Positions 35,319 through 45,432 of a stretch of 64,000 nt of DNA are shown here, one piece after another (positions within the stretch are counted from its first letter, which is position 1; every line of letters starts with the position of its first letter). The stretch is from NCBI RefSeq assembly GCF_014635325.1, contig NZ_BMCT01000004.1, forward strand, positions 186,001 to 250,000, read 5' to 3'. The position numbers were made by a program, and so were the translations under genes. Under the pieces are notes generated by a model, which worked only from the letters and a program-made list of their open reading frames with translations, searched no databases and had not been told where the DNA came from. The DNA comes from Azorhizobium oxalatiphilum. GTDB lineage: Bacteria; Pseudomonadota; Alphaproteobacteria; Rhizobiales; Xanthobacteraceae.

Positions 35319-35340
35319 CGCTCCGGACGGAGCGGTTTTT
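35319..35340 (+). terminator. Rightward intrinsic terminator without an obvious gene
   Basis: CGCTCCG-GA-CGGAGCG followed by GTTTTT is a good rightward terminator, but no supported plus-strand gene precedes it after 34834. It could end read-through from the ATP-grasp gene or a short transcript that starts near 35230. Confidence 0.6.
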
Positions 35341-35378
35341 CCTTTGCAGGCCTAGGCTTTGCCTGTGTGAAGCACGGA

Positions 35379-35408
35379 ACGACGCCCCGCTGCGGGGCGG
35401 GGCGTCGT
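35379..35408 (-). terminator. Terminator hairpin of the first chemoreceptor gene
   Basis: ACGACGCCCC pairs with GGGGCGTCGT around a ten-base loop, 88 bases past the stop. Its sequence resembles the hairpins that follow the other two chemoreceptor genes. The T-run is weak here. Confidence 0.55.
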
Positions 35409-35409
35409 C

Positions 35410-35447
35410 AGAGCACGCCGGGCTTTGATTGTTGCGCAATCCAAGCC
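35410..35447. repeat. Copy of the dispersed palindrome family
   Basis: GAGCACG is followed by GGCTTTGATTG-TTGCG-CAATCCAAGCC, an 11-base stem with one mismatch. It shares the AGAGCACG flank and the TTTGATTG/CAATC core with the element at 19690-19725. Confidence 0.5.
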
Positions 35448-35495
35448 GCAGGACGGTCTCAAGGCATCAGGGCCCGTGCGGGTCCGGTGCTCTCG

Positions 35496-37190
35496 TCAGG
35501 CGGCTTCCAGATCCTGAACAAAACCCTCCACCACCGAGCGCAGGTCCAGCGCCTGGCTGGAGAGATCCTGGGAGAGCGCCAGAAGCTGGCTGGAGGCCGA
35601 GCCGGTGAGCTGCGCCGCCTCGCCCACGCCGCCGATGCTCTGCGTCACCAGCTGCGTGCCGGTCGCCGCCCGCTGGCAATTGTGGGCGATCTCTCCGGTC
35701 GCCGCGCCCTGCTGCTCGACGGCACCGGCGATGGAGGAGGAGATCTGTTTCATGTCCGAGATCACCCGGATGATCTCGCCCATGGACGTCACCGTGCCGT
35801 TGGTCGCGGTCTGGATCTCGGCGATCTTGGAGGCGATCTCGTCGGTGGCCTTGGCGGTCTGGGCGGCGAGCTGCTTCACCTCCGAGGCCACCACCGCGAA
35901 GCCCTTTCCGGCCTCGCCGGCGCGGGCGGACTCGATGGTGGCATTGAGTGCGAGCAGGTTGGTCTGGTCCGCGATGCCCTTGATGAGCGCCACCACATCA
36001 CCGATGGCGGAAGCGGCGGTGGCGAGCGAGCCGATGCGGGTGTTGGACGACTGCGCCTCGCTGTAGGCGATGTCCGCGACGCCCGCCGAATGGCTGACCT
36101 GACTGGTGATCTCGCGCACCGAGGCGGCAAGCTCCTCGGATGAGGCGGCCACTGTCTGCACGTTGACGGCGGCCTCTTCGGCGGCCTCGGTGACGGCCTG
36201 CGCCTGCCGGGAGGTCTGCTCCGCCGTCACCGAGAGGTTGCGGGCGGAATCCGCCACCTGGCTGGAGGAGGAGGCGAAGGAGCTGGCCAGCTCGGTCATG
36301 CGGGAGACGAAGGCGGTGCCGAGGGCGTTGCGCTGGGCGAGGCGTGTCCGCTCGACCTCTGCGGCGGCGGCGCGCGCCCGGCGGGCGCCTTCGGCCTCGG
36401 CGAGCTGGCCGCGCAGGATTTCCAGCGCATTGGCCATGGCGCCGATCTCGTCCTTGCGGTGGGTGTCCGCCACCGGCGTGTCGAGCTGGCCGGCGCCCAG
36501 CCCCTGCATGGTCCCCATCATTCCCTGGAGCGGGGCGACGATGCTCCGGCGCACCAGCACCACGGCAATGCCGATCAGCGCCAGCGTGGCGAAGCCGATG
36601 GCACCGAGCGTGCTCATGCTGGTCCAGCGGGTGGTTGCGGAGAGCTGATCGGAGAGCTCATGCGCGGCCTTGGCGAGGTTGGTGTTGACGGCCGTGAGCT
36701 TGGGCAGGAAGGCACGGGCGGCGGGCTCGCATGTCTTGAGCATCACGGTCATGGCGCGGGCATCGTTGTCGGCGGCGCTGCTGTCGTTGGCGAGCCGCAT
36801 GGCATCGGCGCAGGGGCCGTCGAACAGGGCCCGATACTCCGTCACCAGGGCTTTCAGTTCGTCGCCATGTTCGGGATAGAGCGTGGCGGCGAGGCTGATC
36901 CTCTCGCCGAATTCGCGCTGGGCATCGGCCGTATTCCTGCGGGCGAGGGCCTTGTCCTCGGCAGTGTCGGCCGAGATGTTCTTGTAGATGGCGGCCATGG
37001 CCTCGCTGAGGAAACGGGCTGCCCGCGAGGTTTCCTGCATGGCCCGGGCCGGACCGTTCAGCAGGAAGCTGTAGGTGGTGTCGATGTCATTCATCTTCTG
37101 CGAGGCATAGAAAGCCCCGCCGAGGCTGACCATGCCGAAGGCCAGCAGAAGAATGAGTACTTTCCATGTCATGGAAATATTGTTGTACAT
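35496..37190 (-). CDS. Methyl-accepting chemotaxis protein 1 of three paralogues
   Basis: A 564-residue inner-membrane chemoreceptor. A short N-terminus ([11 protein letters not shown]) leads into span 1 (about 9-28). A periplasmic helical sensor follows (about 30-190), then span 2 (about 195-215), a HAMP domain and a long MA signalling domain with the hairpin-tip sequence [20 protein letters not shown]. The C-terminus ends DLEAA, without the CheR/CheB-tethering pentapeptide. The sensor holds two cysteines, GPCADAMR and KTCEPAAR, 26 residues apart, conserved in all three paralogues. The ligand is unknown. It is followed by its own terminator-like hairpin, so each receptor is probably transcribed alone. 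Confidence 0.95.
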   Translation of the reverse strand: MYNNISMTWKVLILLLAFGMVSLGGAFYASQKMNDIDTTYSFLLNGPARAMQETSRAARFLSEAMAAIYKNISADTAEDKALARRNTADAQREFGERISLAATLYPEHGDELKALVTEYRALFDGPCADAMRLANDSSAADNDARAMTVMLKTCEPAARAFLPKLTAVNTNLAKAAHELSDQLSATTRWTSMSTLGAIGFATLALIGIAVVLVRRSIVAPLQGMMGTMQGLGAGQLDTPVADTHRKDEIGAMANALEILRGQLAEAEGARRARAAAAEVERTRLAQRNALGTAFVSRMTELASSFASSSSQVADSARNLSVTAEQTSRQAQAVTEAAEEAAVNVQTVAASSEELAASVREITSQVSHSAGVADIAYSEAQSSNTRIGSLATAASAIGDVVALIKGIADQTNLLALNATIESARAGEAGKGFAVVASEVKQLAAQTAKATDEIASKIAEIQTATNGTVTSMGEIIRVISDMKQISSSIAGAVEQQGAATGEIAHNCQRAATGTQLVTQSIGGVGEAAQLTGSASSQLLALSQDLSSQALDLRSVVEGFVQDLEAA

Positions 37191-37676
37191 CTGGATATCC
37201 CATCCTTCCTGTCGGTTGGGGCGGTCAAGCGTTCAGGTTCCGGAGACTTTCCGGCTCAGTTGGGCTGACGTCTTCTGGAGATGCGCTTCTGGGGAAGCGG
37301 TAAAACGGGCCTTGTGGTTAAATGGTAGTGAAATCATTCCGAGATATGGGATCTCGAAATCTCCAATATTCATATCTGTTCACGTGATGTTGAAAATCAG
37401 TCTGAGAATTTTTGCGGCGATTGAATATGGCAAGATGGAATGGAAATTGATTTTATCGAGCTCGGCCGGGACGTATTTGCTCCAAGTTGAGTGGTGTTTC
37501 TGAGTTCCTGAATGCGTGTTCAGGTTTTTTTCTATTTCTTGGCTATGCATCCCTATGCTCAGCTTAAGTGGCGCTGTGCAGGTTTGCGGCTCGCGGGGAA
37601 GCGTAAACGCACAGCAGAACGCAAAACGCCCCGCCGGAGGGGCGGGGCGTCTGCTGTGGGGTGGGAATGAGAGCCG
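37191..37676. other. Intergenic region between chemoreceptors 1 and 2
   Basis: 486 bases, AT-rich compared with the genes around it. It must hold the promoter of chemoreceptor 1 and it contains the terminator of chemoreceptor 2 (37626-37650). I see no gene or clear operator. Confidence 0.4.
37626..37650 (-). terminator. Terminator of the second chemoreceptor gene
   Basis: ACGCCCCGCC pairs with GGCGGGGCGT, with AAA on the plus-strand left flank, which gives a short T-run on the minus strand. An outer ACAGCAG/CTGCTGT pair extends the stem past a bulge. Confidence 0.7.
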
Positions 37677-39368
37677 TCAGGCGGCTTCCAGATCCTTCAC
37701 GAAGGCATCCACCAGCGTGCGCAGGTCGCTCGCCTGGCCGGACAGTCCTTCGGACAAGGCGAGCAGTTCGGTGGAGGCCGATCCGGTCAGCTCCGCCGCC
37801 TGGCCGACACCGGCGATGCTGTGCGTGACCTGCTGGGTGCCGCTGGCCGCCCGCTGGCAGTTGTGGGCGATCTCACCCGTGGCCGCGCCCTGCTGCTCCA
37901 CCGCGCCCGCGATGGAGGAGGACACCTGCTTCATGTCCGTGATCACCCGGATGATCTCGCTCATGGAGGTGACGGTGCCGTTGGTCGCCGTCTGGATCTC
38001 GCCGATCTTGTTGGCGATCTCCTCGGTGGCGCGGGCCGTCTGGGTGGCCAGCGCCTTCACTTCGGCGGCCACCACGGCGAAGCCCTTGCCGGTTTCCCCG
38101 GCGCGGGCCGCCTCGATGGTCGCGTTGAGGGCGAGCAGATTGGTCTGGTCCGCTATGCCGCGGATCAGCGATACCACGTCGCCGATGGCCCCCGCCGCCG
38201 TCGCCAGCGTGCCGATGCGCTGGTTGGACTGCTCGGCTTCGCGGAAGGCCACTTCGGCCACGCTCGCCGAATGGCCGACCTGCCCGGTGATCTCCTGCAC
38301 CGAAACCGCCAGTTCCTCCGAGGAGGCGGCAACGGTCTCCACATTGCCGGCCGCCTCCTCGGCCGCTTCGGCCACGGCCTGGGCCTGCCGCGCGGTCTGC
38401 TCGGCGGTGGCCGAGAGGTTGCGCGCCGAATCCGCCACCTGGCTGGAGGAGGAGGCGAAGGCGGTGGCCAGTTCGGTCATGCGGCCGACGAAGGCCGTGC
38501 TCAGCGCATTGCGGTGGGCGAGGCGGGCATGGTGTGCCTCCTCCGCCGCCGCCTGCGCGTGACGGGCCTCCTCGGCCGCCGCCAGCTGCTCGCGCAGCAC
38601 CTCCAGCGCCTTGCCCATGGCACCGATCTCGTCCTTGCGGGCGGTGCCGCGGATGGGCGTGTCCAGCTTGCCCTGTCCCAGATCATGCATGGCGGCCATC
38701 ATGGCGCGCAGCGGGGTGACGATGCTCCAGCGGATCATCACGATGGCAATGACGATCATGGCGAGGGTCGCCACCACGATGTTGGCCATGGTGGTCAGGC
38801 TGGCGCTGCGGGTGGTCTCCGCCAGCTGGGCGGCCATCCGGTCGCTGGCCTCGCTGCTGGACATGTTGACGTCCACCATCTTCTGCAACACGGCGCGGCC
38901 GGCCGGCTCGCAGTCCTTGTGCATGGCGTCGAGCGCGCGCCGGTGGCCGGCCGCGCTTCCCTCGGAGGCGGCCTGAAGCGGGGTGGCGCACGGGCCGCTG
39001 ATCATGTCGCGGTAGGCGCGGTCCAGCGTGTGCAGCTTCTCGGCCTGGGCCGGGAACAGGGACGCGGCGAGCGCGATCTTGTCGGCGAAGGTGCGCTGGG
39101 CCGTGGCGAGGTTCTGGCGGGCCGTGGCACGCTCGTCGTCGGTATCGGCGGAGATGCCCTGATAGAGGGCCGACATGGTGTCGCTGAGCATGCGCGAGGC
39201 GCGGGTGGTTTCCACCACCGCCTGGGCGGGCCCTCGCAGCAGGAAGGTATAGGTCTCATTGACCTCATTCATCCTGCTGGCGCTGTAGAGCGTGCCTGCA
39301 AGGCTGATCAGCGCCAGCGCGGCAAGCTGCAACGAGACCTTCCAGATCATGGAAATATTGTTGTACAT
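37677..39368 (-). CDS. Methyl-accepting chemotaxis protein 2 of three paralogues
   Basis: A 563-residue chemoreceptor with the same plan as its neighbours: [11 protein letters not shown], span 1, periplasmic helical sensor, span 2 (about 190-212), HAMP, and the MA domain with [20 protein letters not shown]. The sensor cysteines are in GPCATPLQ and KDCEPAGR, 25 residues apart. The HAMP-to-MA linker has an extra His/Ala-rich patch ([20 protein letters not shown]) that the other two lack in this form. The C-terminal 60 residues are almost the same as in chemoreceptor 3, so 2 and 3 look like the most recent duplicates. The ligand is unknown. Confidence 0.95.
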   Translation of the reverse strand: MYNNISMIWKVSLQLAALALISLAGTLYSASRMNEVNETYTFLLRGPAQAVVETTRASRMLSDTMSALYQGISADTDDERATARQNLATAQRTFADKIALAASLFPAQAEKLHTLDRAYRDMISGPCATPLQAASEGSAAGHRRALDAMHKDCEPAGRAVLQKMVDVNMSSSEASDRMAAQLAETTRSASLTTMANIVVATLAMIVIAIVMIRWSIVTPLRAMMAAMHDLGQGKLDTPIRGTARKDEIGAMGKALEVLREQLAAAEEARHAQAAAEEAHHARLAHRNALSTAFVGRMTELATAFASSSSQVADSARNLSATAEQTARQAQAVAEAAEEAAGNVETVAASSEELAVSVQEITGQVGHSASVAEVAFREAEQSNQRIGTLATAAGAIGDVVSLIRGIADQTNLLALNATIEAARAGETGKGFAVVAAEVKALATQTARATEEIANKIGEIQTATNGTVTSMSEIIRVITDMKQVSSSIAGAVEQQGAATGEIAHNCQRAASGTQQVTHSIAGVGQAAELTGSASTELLALSEGLSGQASDLRTLVDAFVKDLEAA

Positions 39369-39705
39369 CGTGGTGCGTCCCTAAAATCACAGTTCAATTT
39401 ATTATTGATTGGCGGATTGTTCTGGGGGAATTCCAGTCCGTTGGTGCGGGGTGGCGGAAATGTCCTTTCGCTGTCGGCATCGGGAGACGTTCTACGCCCG
39501 CACTGTGCGCCCAAAGCGAAGATGAATGGTTGATTAACCGCAACGGATGATGCGCCAAATGTCTCACGCCCCGCGCAGTTTGGCGCAGGGGGGCGCCTTG
39601 GGCGGATGCCCTGATTTCGCCTGCCGGACGATCGCAAAAGAAAAACGACGCCCCACCGCAGGGTGGGGCGTCGCAAGGCAGGTCGTGTGTATGCCGGTGT
39701 GGCGG
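39369..39705. other. Intergenic region between chemoreceptors 2 and 3
   Basis: 337 bases with the promoter of chemoreceptor 2 and the terminator of chemoreceptor 3 (39646-39673). No gene or clear operator is visible. Confidence 0.4.
39646..39673 (-). terminator. Terminator of the third chemoreceptor gene
   Basis: CGACGCCCCACC-GCAG-GGTGGGGCGTCG is a perfect 12-base stem. The plus-strand flank AAAAGAAAAA gives a U-rich tail on the minus-strand transcript. It lies 33 bases past the stop. Confidence 0.85.
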
Positions 39706-41400
39706 TCAGGCGGCGTCCAGGTCCTTGACGAAGGCTTCCACCAGCGTGCGCAGGTCGCTTGCCTGGCCGGACAGTCCTTCGGACAAAGCGAGCAGTTCGG
39801 TGGAGGCCGATCCGGTCAGCTCCGCCGCCTGGCCGACGCCGGTGATGCTCTGCGTGACCTGCTGGGTGCCGCTGGCCGCCCGCTGGCAATTGTGGGCGAT
39901 CTCGCCGGTGGCGGCGCCCTGTTCCTCCACGGCGCCGGCGATGGAGGAGGACACCTGCTTCATGTCGGCGATCACGCGGATGATCTCGTCCATGGAGGTC
40001 ACTGTGCCGTTGGTGGCGGACTGGATCTCGGCGATCTTGGCGGAAATCTCCTCGGTGGCGCGGGCGGTCTGGCCGGCCAGTTGCTTCACCTCGGAGGCCA
40101 CCACCGCAAAGCCGCGGCCCGCCTCTCCGGCGCGCGCGGATTCAATGGTGGCGTTCAGCGCGAGCAGGTTGGTCTGGTCCGCGATACCCTTGATGAGCGA
40201 GATCACATCGCCGATGGCCGAGGCGGCGTTCGCCAGCGTGCCGATGCGCGTGTTGGAGGCCGAGGCTTCCTGATAGGCGACGTCCGCCACGCTGGCCGAG
40301 CGGCTGACCTGCCCGGTGATCTCGCGCACGGAGGTGGCAAGTTCTTCGGAGGCTGCGGCCACCGTCTCCACATTGCTGGCGGCTTCCTCGGCGGCTTCGG
40401 CCACGGACTGCGCCTGCCGCGAGGTCTGCTCGGCTGCGGCCGAGAGATTGCGGGCGCTGTCCGCCACCTGGCTGGAGGAAGAGGCGAACGAGGCGGCCAG
40501 CTCGGTCATGCGCTGCACGAAGGCGGTGCCGATCTCGTTGCGGTGGGCAAGGCGGGCGCGGGCGGCCTCGTCGGCGGCGGCCTTGGCCTGCCTGGCCTCT
40601 TCGCCCGCGGCCAGCTGGCCGCGCAGCACGTCCAGCGCCTTGGCGATGGCGCCGATCTCGTCCTTGCGCTGGGTGCCTGCCACCGCCGCGCCGAGCTTGC
40701 CTTCGCCCAGGCTCTGCATGGTGGCCATCATGCTGTGGATCGGCGCGACAATGCCCCGGCGCACCAGCACGATGGCGATGACGATCACCAGCAGCGTGGC
40801 GAAGAAGGTGATGGCCAGCGTGCGGGTGTTGGTCTCGTGCGAGGCGTTGGTGAGGCTGTCGGACAGGGTCTGGCTGTGGGCGCTCAGGCGCTCATTGAAG
40901 GTCACGAGATTTGCCAGCAGCCGCTGTATGGCGGGCTCGCACAGCCGTCCCATCTCGTCGAGGGCGCGGGTGTTGCCGTCGGCAAGGCTGGTATCGTTGG
41001 AAAGCCGGATGGTCTCGGCGCAGGGGCCGGTGAAGAGAGCGTCATAGATGCTCTGGATCGCGCGCAGCTCCTGTGCCTGTTGCGGACGCAGGGTGGATGC
41101 CAGCGCGATCTTCTCGGCGAAGCCGCGCTTGGCGGTGTCGAGGCTCCGGCGGGCCTCGGCATTCTCCGCCTCGGTGTCGGCGGACATGTTCTTGTAGATG
41201 GCGGCGGTGGTGTCGCTCAGCAGGCGCGAGGCGCGGGTGGTTTCCACGACTGCCTGCATGGGGCCTTCCAGCAGGTTGGTATAGGCGGCGTCGATTTCGA
41301 CCATCTTCTGAGATGCGTAAAGGGCACCGCCCAGGCTGACCAGGGCGAGGGCCAGAAGAAGAGTGACGACTTTCCAGGACATTGAAATGTTATTGTACAT
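39706..41400 (-). CDS. Methyl-accepting chemotaxis protein 3 of three paralogues
   Basis: A 564-residue chemoreceptor: [11 protein letters not shown], span 1, helical periplasmic sensor, span 2 (about 192-212), HAMP, and the MA domain with [20 protein letters not shown]. The C-terminus DLDAA lacks a CheR/CheB pentapeptide. The sensor cysteines are in GPCAETIR and [15 protein letters not shown]4-ATCAA box lies 160 bases upstream of the start, so this paralogue may answer to an Fnr/FixK-type regulator, unlike the other two. It is probably the head of the tandem series. The ligand is unknown. Confidence 0.95.
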   Translation of the reverse strand: MYNNISMSWKVVTLLLALALVSLGGALYASQKMVEIDAAYTNLLEGPMQAVVETTRASRLLSDTTAAIYKNMSADTEAENAEARRSLDTAKRGFAEKIALASTLRPQQAQELRAIQSIYDALFTGPCAETIRLSNDTSLADGNTRALDEMGRLCEPAIQRLLANLVTFNERLSAHSQTLSDSLTNASHETNTRTLAITFFATLLVIVIAIVLVRRGIVAPIHSMMATMQSLGEGKLGAAVAGTQRKDEIGAIAKALDVLRGQLAAGEEARQAKAAADEAARARLAHRNEIGTAFVQRMTELAASFASSSSQVADSARNLSAAAEQTSRQAQSVAEAAEEAASNVETVAAASEELATSVREITGQVSRSASVADVAYQEASASNTRIGTLANAASAIGDVISLIKGIADQTNLLALNATIESARAGEAGRGFAVVASEVKQLAGQTARATEEISAKIAEIQSATNGTVTSMDEIIRVIADMKQVSSSIAGAVEEQGAATGEIAHNCQRAASGTQQVTQSITGVGQAAELTGSASTELLALSEGLSGQASDLRTLVEAFVKDLDAA

Positions 41401-41937
41401 CGACCTTAATCCGTCGGAAATATTGCATTATTGCGCCATCCTGTGTCTCGGATGGTGTTTTTTGTTGATCTCGTTGATGCGTTTCTGGAGATGTTTAGGG
41501 ATGTATTTTCTGTCTTGATTTAGATGTCTCTGGAAGCCTTATAAGTAAAACAACCTATGTTGATTGAGATCAACTTCTCCATAGGGGGTGCATCAACGCG
41601 GGGGAGGGTGTCTCGCCTTGCGTGGGATTCGCATGTGACGCATGTCAAAATGCAGTGTTATTTTTTTGCTGTCTGTAAAAGTGCCGGCCCCGCCCATGGG
41701 GTAGCGTTGTCCTCAGTAACCTGAAGGTGCCTATACGTATTCAAAATTTGATTGAGGTATCATGGTGTACTTCTTTGCCGACGCGGCATCAACTATGCCG
41801 CCGAGGCGGCTCGTCTTTCCCGCCGTCGTAGTGCGCCGGAGTGGCTGGCCTGTTGCGGGCCGGAGCGGATATGGTGCGCGCCCATGCGTTGCCGCTCTGC
41901 CTGCGGGGTGGCGCGACGGCAGGCAGGAGGCGGCCGA
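41401..41937. other. AT-rich intergenic region between divergent genes
   Basis: 537 bases between chemoreceptor 3 and the hydrolase gene. The left 300 bases are markedly AT-rich and contain the Fnr/FixK-type box at 41560-41573. The right part returns to high GC and holds the AGGAGG site that sets the hydrolase start. I see no gene. Confidence 0.5.
41560..41573. promoter_or_regulatory. Fnr/FixK-type box
   Basis: TTGATTGAGATCAA is a perfect match to the anaerobox pattern TTGAT-N4-ATCAA. It lies 160 bases upstream of chemoreceptor 3 and 365 bases upstream of the hydrolase, in AT-rich DNA. A one-site match can arise by chance, though position in a promoter region favours function. Confidence 0.6.
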
Positions 41938-42729
41938 GTGTCCGAACTGGTAAATGTGAACGGCGTCACGCTGGAGGTGCAGCGGGACGGGGAGGGGGCG
42001 GACAAGCCCTGGATCGTGCTCTCCAACGGGCTCTGCACCACCTTCGCCATGTGGGACCGGCAGATCGAGACGCTGACGCGCACCCATCGCGTGCTGCGCT
42101 CCAACGCGCGCGGCCACGGCCGATCGCAGGTGGTGCCCGCGCCTTACGCCATGGGTGATCTGGTGGGCGATCTCGTGGGCCTCATGGATCATTTCGGCAT
42201 CGAGCTGGCCGATCTCATGGGCCTGTCGCTGGGTGGCATCGCGGTGCTGCAACTGGCTCTGGAGCATCCCGGCCGCGTGGATCGCGTCCTGTGCTGCGAC
42301 AGCCGCGTGCAGGTGGACGATGCGGTGCGCGCCCTGTGGGACAATCGCATCGTGCAGGTGGCTGTGGGCGGTGTGGAGCCGCAGGTGCAGGGCTCGCTGG
42401 AGCGCTGGCTCGCCGAGGATTTCCGCACGGAGAACCCGCAGGTGGTGGAGGAGATGCGCGCCATGGCGCTCACCACCAGCGCGGAGGGCTATATGGGCTG
42501 CGCCCGCGCGCTGCGCGACAATGACGTGATGCGCCGGCTCGGCGGCATGACGCGCCCCGTGACCTATCTCGTGGGCAGCGAGGATGTGAGCGCCAGCCCG
42601 GAAATCATGCAGGAGATGGCGGAGGCGACGCCGGGCGGCAGCCTGATCGAGATCACCGGTGGCGCCCACATCCCCACGGTGGATTCCGCTGACGTGTTCA
42701 ACATGGTGATCGGGCGCTTGCTGGCCTGA
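41938..42729 (+). CDS. Alpha/beta hydrolase (PcaD-like)
   Basis: A 263-residue serine hydrolase with the nucleophile elbow GLSLGG, the acid in GSEDVSASPE and the catalytic His in GGAHIP. The pattern NGLCTTFAMWDRQIETLTRT followed by RVLRSNARGHGRS fits 3-oxoadipate enol-lactonase (PcaD) relatives. No other protocatechuate-pathway gene lies nearby, so the substrate may be a different lactone or ester. The GTG start follows AGGAGG by eight bases, which is why I prefer it to the ATG at 41752. A bidirectional terminator separates it from the convergent acetoin reductase gene. Confidence 0.85.
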   Translation: MSELVNVNGVTLEVQRDGEGADKPWIVLSNGLCTTFAMWDRQIETLTRTHRVLRSNARGHGRSQVVPAPYAMGDLVGDLVGLMDHFGIELADLMGLSLGGIAVLQLALEHPGRVDRVLCCDSRVQVDDAVRALWDNRIVQVAVGGVEPQVQGSLERWLAEDFRTENPQVVEEMRAMALTTSAEGYMGCARALRDNDVMRRLGGMTRPVTYLVGSEDVSASPEIMQEMAEATPGGSLIEITGGAHIPTVDSADVFNMVIGRLLA

Positions 42730-42744
42730 GCCCTCCACGAAAAA

Positions 42745-42781
42745 GGCCGCCACCGGAAGACCGATGGCGGCCTGCGTTTTT
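42745..42781. terminator. Bidirectional terminator
   Basis: GGCCGCCA pairs with TGGCGGCC (42745-42772). There are AAAAA on the left and TTTTT on the right (42777-42781), so it can end both convergent genes. Confidence 0.85.
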
Positions 42782-42788
42782 CAGGCGA

Positions 42789-43568
42789 TCAGCGATAGAC
42801 GATGCCGCCGTCGGTCAGGATGGCCTGTCCGGTGATGTAGTCGGAATCGTCGCTGGCGAGGAAGGCCACAAGCGCCGCCACGTCTTCCGGCGTCTGGGCG
42901 CGGCCGAGCGCGATGCCGTCCACATACTTCTTGTAGGTCTCGCCCTTCGGCGCGCCGGTGATTTCCGCGAAGCGCTCGTCGATCTCCACCCACATGTCGG
43001 TGCCGACGATGCCGGGGCAATAGGCGTTCACCGTGATGCCGGCGCTGGCATATTCCTTGGCGGCGGCCTGGGTGAGGGCGCGCACCGCGAACTTGGTGGC
43101 GGAATAGACGCCGAGCATCGCGAAGCCATCATGGCCGGCGATGGAGGAGGCGTTGATGATCTTGCCCTTGTGGCCCAGCGCCTTGAACTTGGCGGCGCCC
43201 GCCTGGATGCCCCACACCACGCCGTCCACATTGATGCGGAAGATGCGTTCCAGATCCTCCGGCGTCACGTCCGCCAGCGGCTTCACCTGCGCGATGCCGG
43301 CATTGTTGACGATGACGTCGAAGCCGCCGAGAGCCTTTTCCGTGTGCTCGACAGCCGCATACACCTGATCGCGCTTGCTGACGTCGGCGACGAAGGTGGT
43401 GGCCTTGACGCCGAAGGCTTCGACTTCAGCCTTCACGCCCGCGAGCTTGTCTTCCTTGATGTCGACCAGCGCGACATTCGCGCCGTCCTTGGCGAGGCGA
43501 AGGGCGATGCCCTTGCCGATGCCCTGACTCGCTCCGGTGACCAGAACGGCCTTGCCCTTTACCGACAT
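42789..43568 (-). CDS. budC: Acetoin reductase / butanediol dehydrogenase (SDR family)
   Basis: A 259-residue short-chain dehydrogenase. The cofactor loop is [12 protein letters not shown], the catalytic Ser in NASSIAG, the Tyr and Lys in YSATKFAV, and NNAGIA is the structural motif. The segment [20 protein letters not shown] and the end [15 protein letters not shown] match acetoin(diacetyl) reductases more closely than 3-hydroxybutyrate dehydrogenases. It would interconvert diacetyl, acetoin and butanediol with NAD(H). GGAAGAAG lies before the ATG. The promoter holds a repeated TTGATCCAA site. No acetoin synthase genes are in the window. Confidence 0.88.
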   Translation of the reverse strand: MSVKGKAVLVTGASQGIGKGIALRLAKDGANVALVDIKEDKLAGVKAEVEAFGVKATTFVADVSKRDQVYAAVEHTEKALGGFDVIVNNAGIAQVKPLADVTPEDLERIFRINVDGVVWGIQAGAAKFKALGHKGKIINASSIAGHDGFAMLGVYSATKFAVRALTQAAAKEYASAGITVNAYCPGIVGTDMWVEIDERFAEITGAPKGETYKKYVDGIALGRAQTPEDVAALVAFLASDDSDYITGQAILTDGGIVYR

Positions 43569-43696
43569 GTCTTCTTCCTTTCGACGATCTGGCCGCGCCT
43601 CGCCGTACCGGCGAAGGAGCGGTTGCTTGTCGTTCAGCGGTTCAGGCATGCGCGCCGCTGACAGAAGGGTCAATGAACTTAAAGTTGACCGTGGAA

Positions 43697-43718
43697 TTGA
43701 TCCAATCGCTTGATCCAA
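43697..43718. promoter_or_regulatory. Direct repeat upstream of budC
   Basis: TTGATCCAA occurs twice, separated by four bases, 130-150 bases upstream of the budC start. The period of 13 is not a full helical turn. It is a possible activator site, with no factor assigned. Confidence 0.35.
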
Positions 43719-43820
43719 CACGCAAAACGGCGGACTTGCGCCCGCCGTCCACGATCATCGTGCGTTGAAGGAAACAGCCCGGCCGGGTGATGGAGCCGAA
43801 GGCGATCCGCCCCGCTCAGC

Positions 43821-45194
43821 TCATTCCGCCGGTGCCTCGTGCAGCGCCACCCGGCGCGGCGAATAGAGGATGAAGGTCGCCACCAGTCCGCAGGCGGCGG
43901 CGAAGATGAGCCAGTAGCCCGGCGCCGCCTTGTCGCCCGTGGCCTCGATCAGCCAGGTGGAGACGGCGGGCGTGAAGCCGCCGAACAGCGCGGTGGCGAG
44001 GCTGTAGGCCAGCGAGAAGCCGGAGGTGCGCACATGGGCCGGCATCACCTCGGTGAGCGAGACCACCATGGCGCCATTGTAGCTGGCGTAGAGGAAGGAC
44101 AGCCACAGCTCCACCACCAGCATCTTGGTGAAGGTGATGTCCGCCACCAGCCACCTCAGCGCCGGGTAGGAGGTGAGCAGGGTCAGCAGCGCGAACAGGA
44201 TGAGGATGGGGCGGCGCCCCACGCGATCGGACACCGCGCCCATCACCGGCAGCCAGAACAGGTTCGACACGCCCACGCAGAAGGTGACGATGAGCGCGTC
44301 GGTGGAGGACAGATGCAGCACCGAACGGCCGAAGGTCGGGGTGTAGACGGTGATCATGTAGAAGGAGACGGTGGTCATCACCACCAGCATCATGCCCGCC
44401 AGCACCAGCCGCCAGTTGGCGGCCATGGAGTGGAAGATCTCGGCCGTGGTGGGCCGGTGCTTGCGGTTGAGGAAGGCTTCCGTCTCCTCCAGATGCCGGC
44501 GCAGCAGGAACAGCAGCGGCACGATCATGCAGCCGATGAAGAAGGGGATGCGCCAGGCCCATTCGGAGATGGTCTGCGGCATGAAGGCGGTGTTGAGCCA
44601 ATAGCCCAGCGCCGCGGCGACGATGATCGCCACCTGCTGGCTGCCGGACTGCCAGCTCACGTAAAAGCCCTTGTGGCCGGGTGTGGCCATCTCGGCCAGA
44701 TAGACGGAGACGCCGCCCAGTTCCACGCCGGCGGAGAAGCCCTGGAGCAGGCGGCCCACCAGCACCAGCAGGGGCGCGGCGACGCCGATGGTCTGATAGC
44801 CCGGCACGAAGGCGATGAGGATGGTGCCCAGCGACATGATGCCCAGCGTGAGGATGAGCCCTTCGCGGCGGCCGATTCGATCGATGTAGGCGCCGAGGAA
44901 GAGCGCACCCAGGGGGCGCATGAGGAAGCCGGCCCCGAAGGTGCCGAAGGTCAGCATCAGCGAGGCGAACGGGCTGGTGTTGGGGAAGAAGGCGTGGGCG
45001 ATGTTGTTGGCGTAGAAGCCGAACAGGAAGAAGTCGAACATCTCCAGGAAGTTGCCGCTGGTGACGCGGAGCACGGTCATCGCCTTGGAGGCGGGGCTCG
45101 CCTGCGCGGCGGAGGAGACGGGTTCGAGACTGGCTTTGGACATATGAGCTTGGCCTTGGACGCGTAAACGGGCGTTGTTGAGCCTCTTGGACAT
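43821..45194 (-). CDS. MFS transporter of the metabolite:H+ symporter (MHS) family
   Basis: A 457-residue 12-span symporter of the MHS family, which takes up citrate, alpha-ketoglutarate, shikimate or similar organic acids. It has [20 protein letters not shown] at span 1, the loop motif [14 protein letters not shown] and the sugar-porter-like [15 protein letters not shown] use the ATG at 45194 because GGGGAGA precedes it closely; the internal ATG at 45143 has only a weak site. The gene is divergent from ohr. The substrate cannot be fixed from sequence. Confidence 0.9.
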   Translation of the reverse strand: MSKRLNNARLRVQGQAHMSKASLEPVSSAAQASPASKAMTVLRVTSGNFLEMFDFFLFGFYANNIAHAFFPNTSPFASLMLTFGTFGAGFLMRPLGALFLGAYIDRIGRREGLILTLGIMSLGTILIAFVPGYQTIGVAAPLLVLVGRLLQGFSAGVELGGVSVYLAEMATPGHKGFYVSWQSGSQQVAIIVAAALGYWLNTAFMPQTISEWAWRIPFFIGCMIVPLLFLLRRHLEETEAFLNRKHRPTTAEIFHSMAANWRLVLAGMMLVVMTTVSFYMITVYTPTFGRSVLHLSSTDALIVTFCVGVSNLFWLPVMGAVSDRVGRRPILILFALLTLLTSYPALRWLVADITFTKMLVVELWLSFLYASYNGAMVVSLTEVMPAHVRTSGFSLAYSLATALFGGFTPAVSTWLIEATGDKAAPGYWLIFAAACGLVATFILYSPRRVALHEAPAE

Positions 45195-45321
45195 GATGTC
45201 TCCCCGACTATGGCGCAGCGAAACCGCCCTGCCTACGTGCCGCAGGGGCAGGAAAGACAAGGTTTTTCAAGGTCGCACGGCCATTCCGATGGGGCAGGGA
45301 AGAGCGTTCGGCGAAAACGAT

Positions 45322-45349
45322 TTGACACAATTAAATTGTGTGCTAGATA
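45322..45349 (+). promoter_or_regulatory. ohr promoter with OhrR-type palindrome
   Basis: TTGACA (45322-45327) and TAGATA (45344-45349) form a good promoter with a 16-base spacer. The perfect palindrome ACACAAT-TAA-ATTGTGT (45325-45341) lies across the -35 and spacer, where a repressor would block polymerase. Its AATT-centred arms resemble known OhrR operators. The repressor gene is not in the window. Confidence 0.75.
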
Positions 45350-45432
45350 TATGCCCGTTCGCGGCGCCACGCTCCTTCGGGCTTGACTGGATGGGGGAGT
45401 GGCAGGCCGCGCAAACCGGAAGGATTTTCAAC

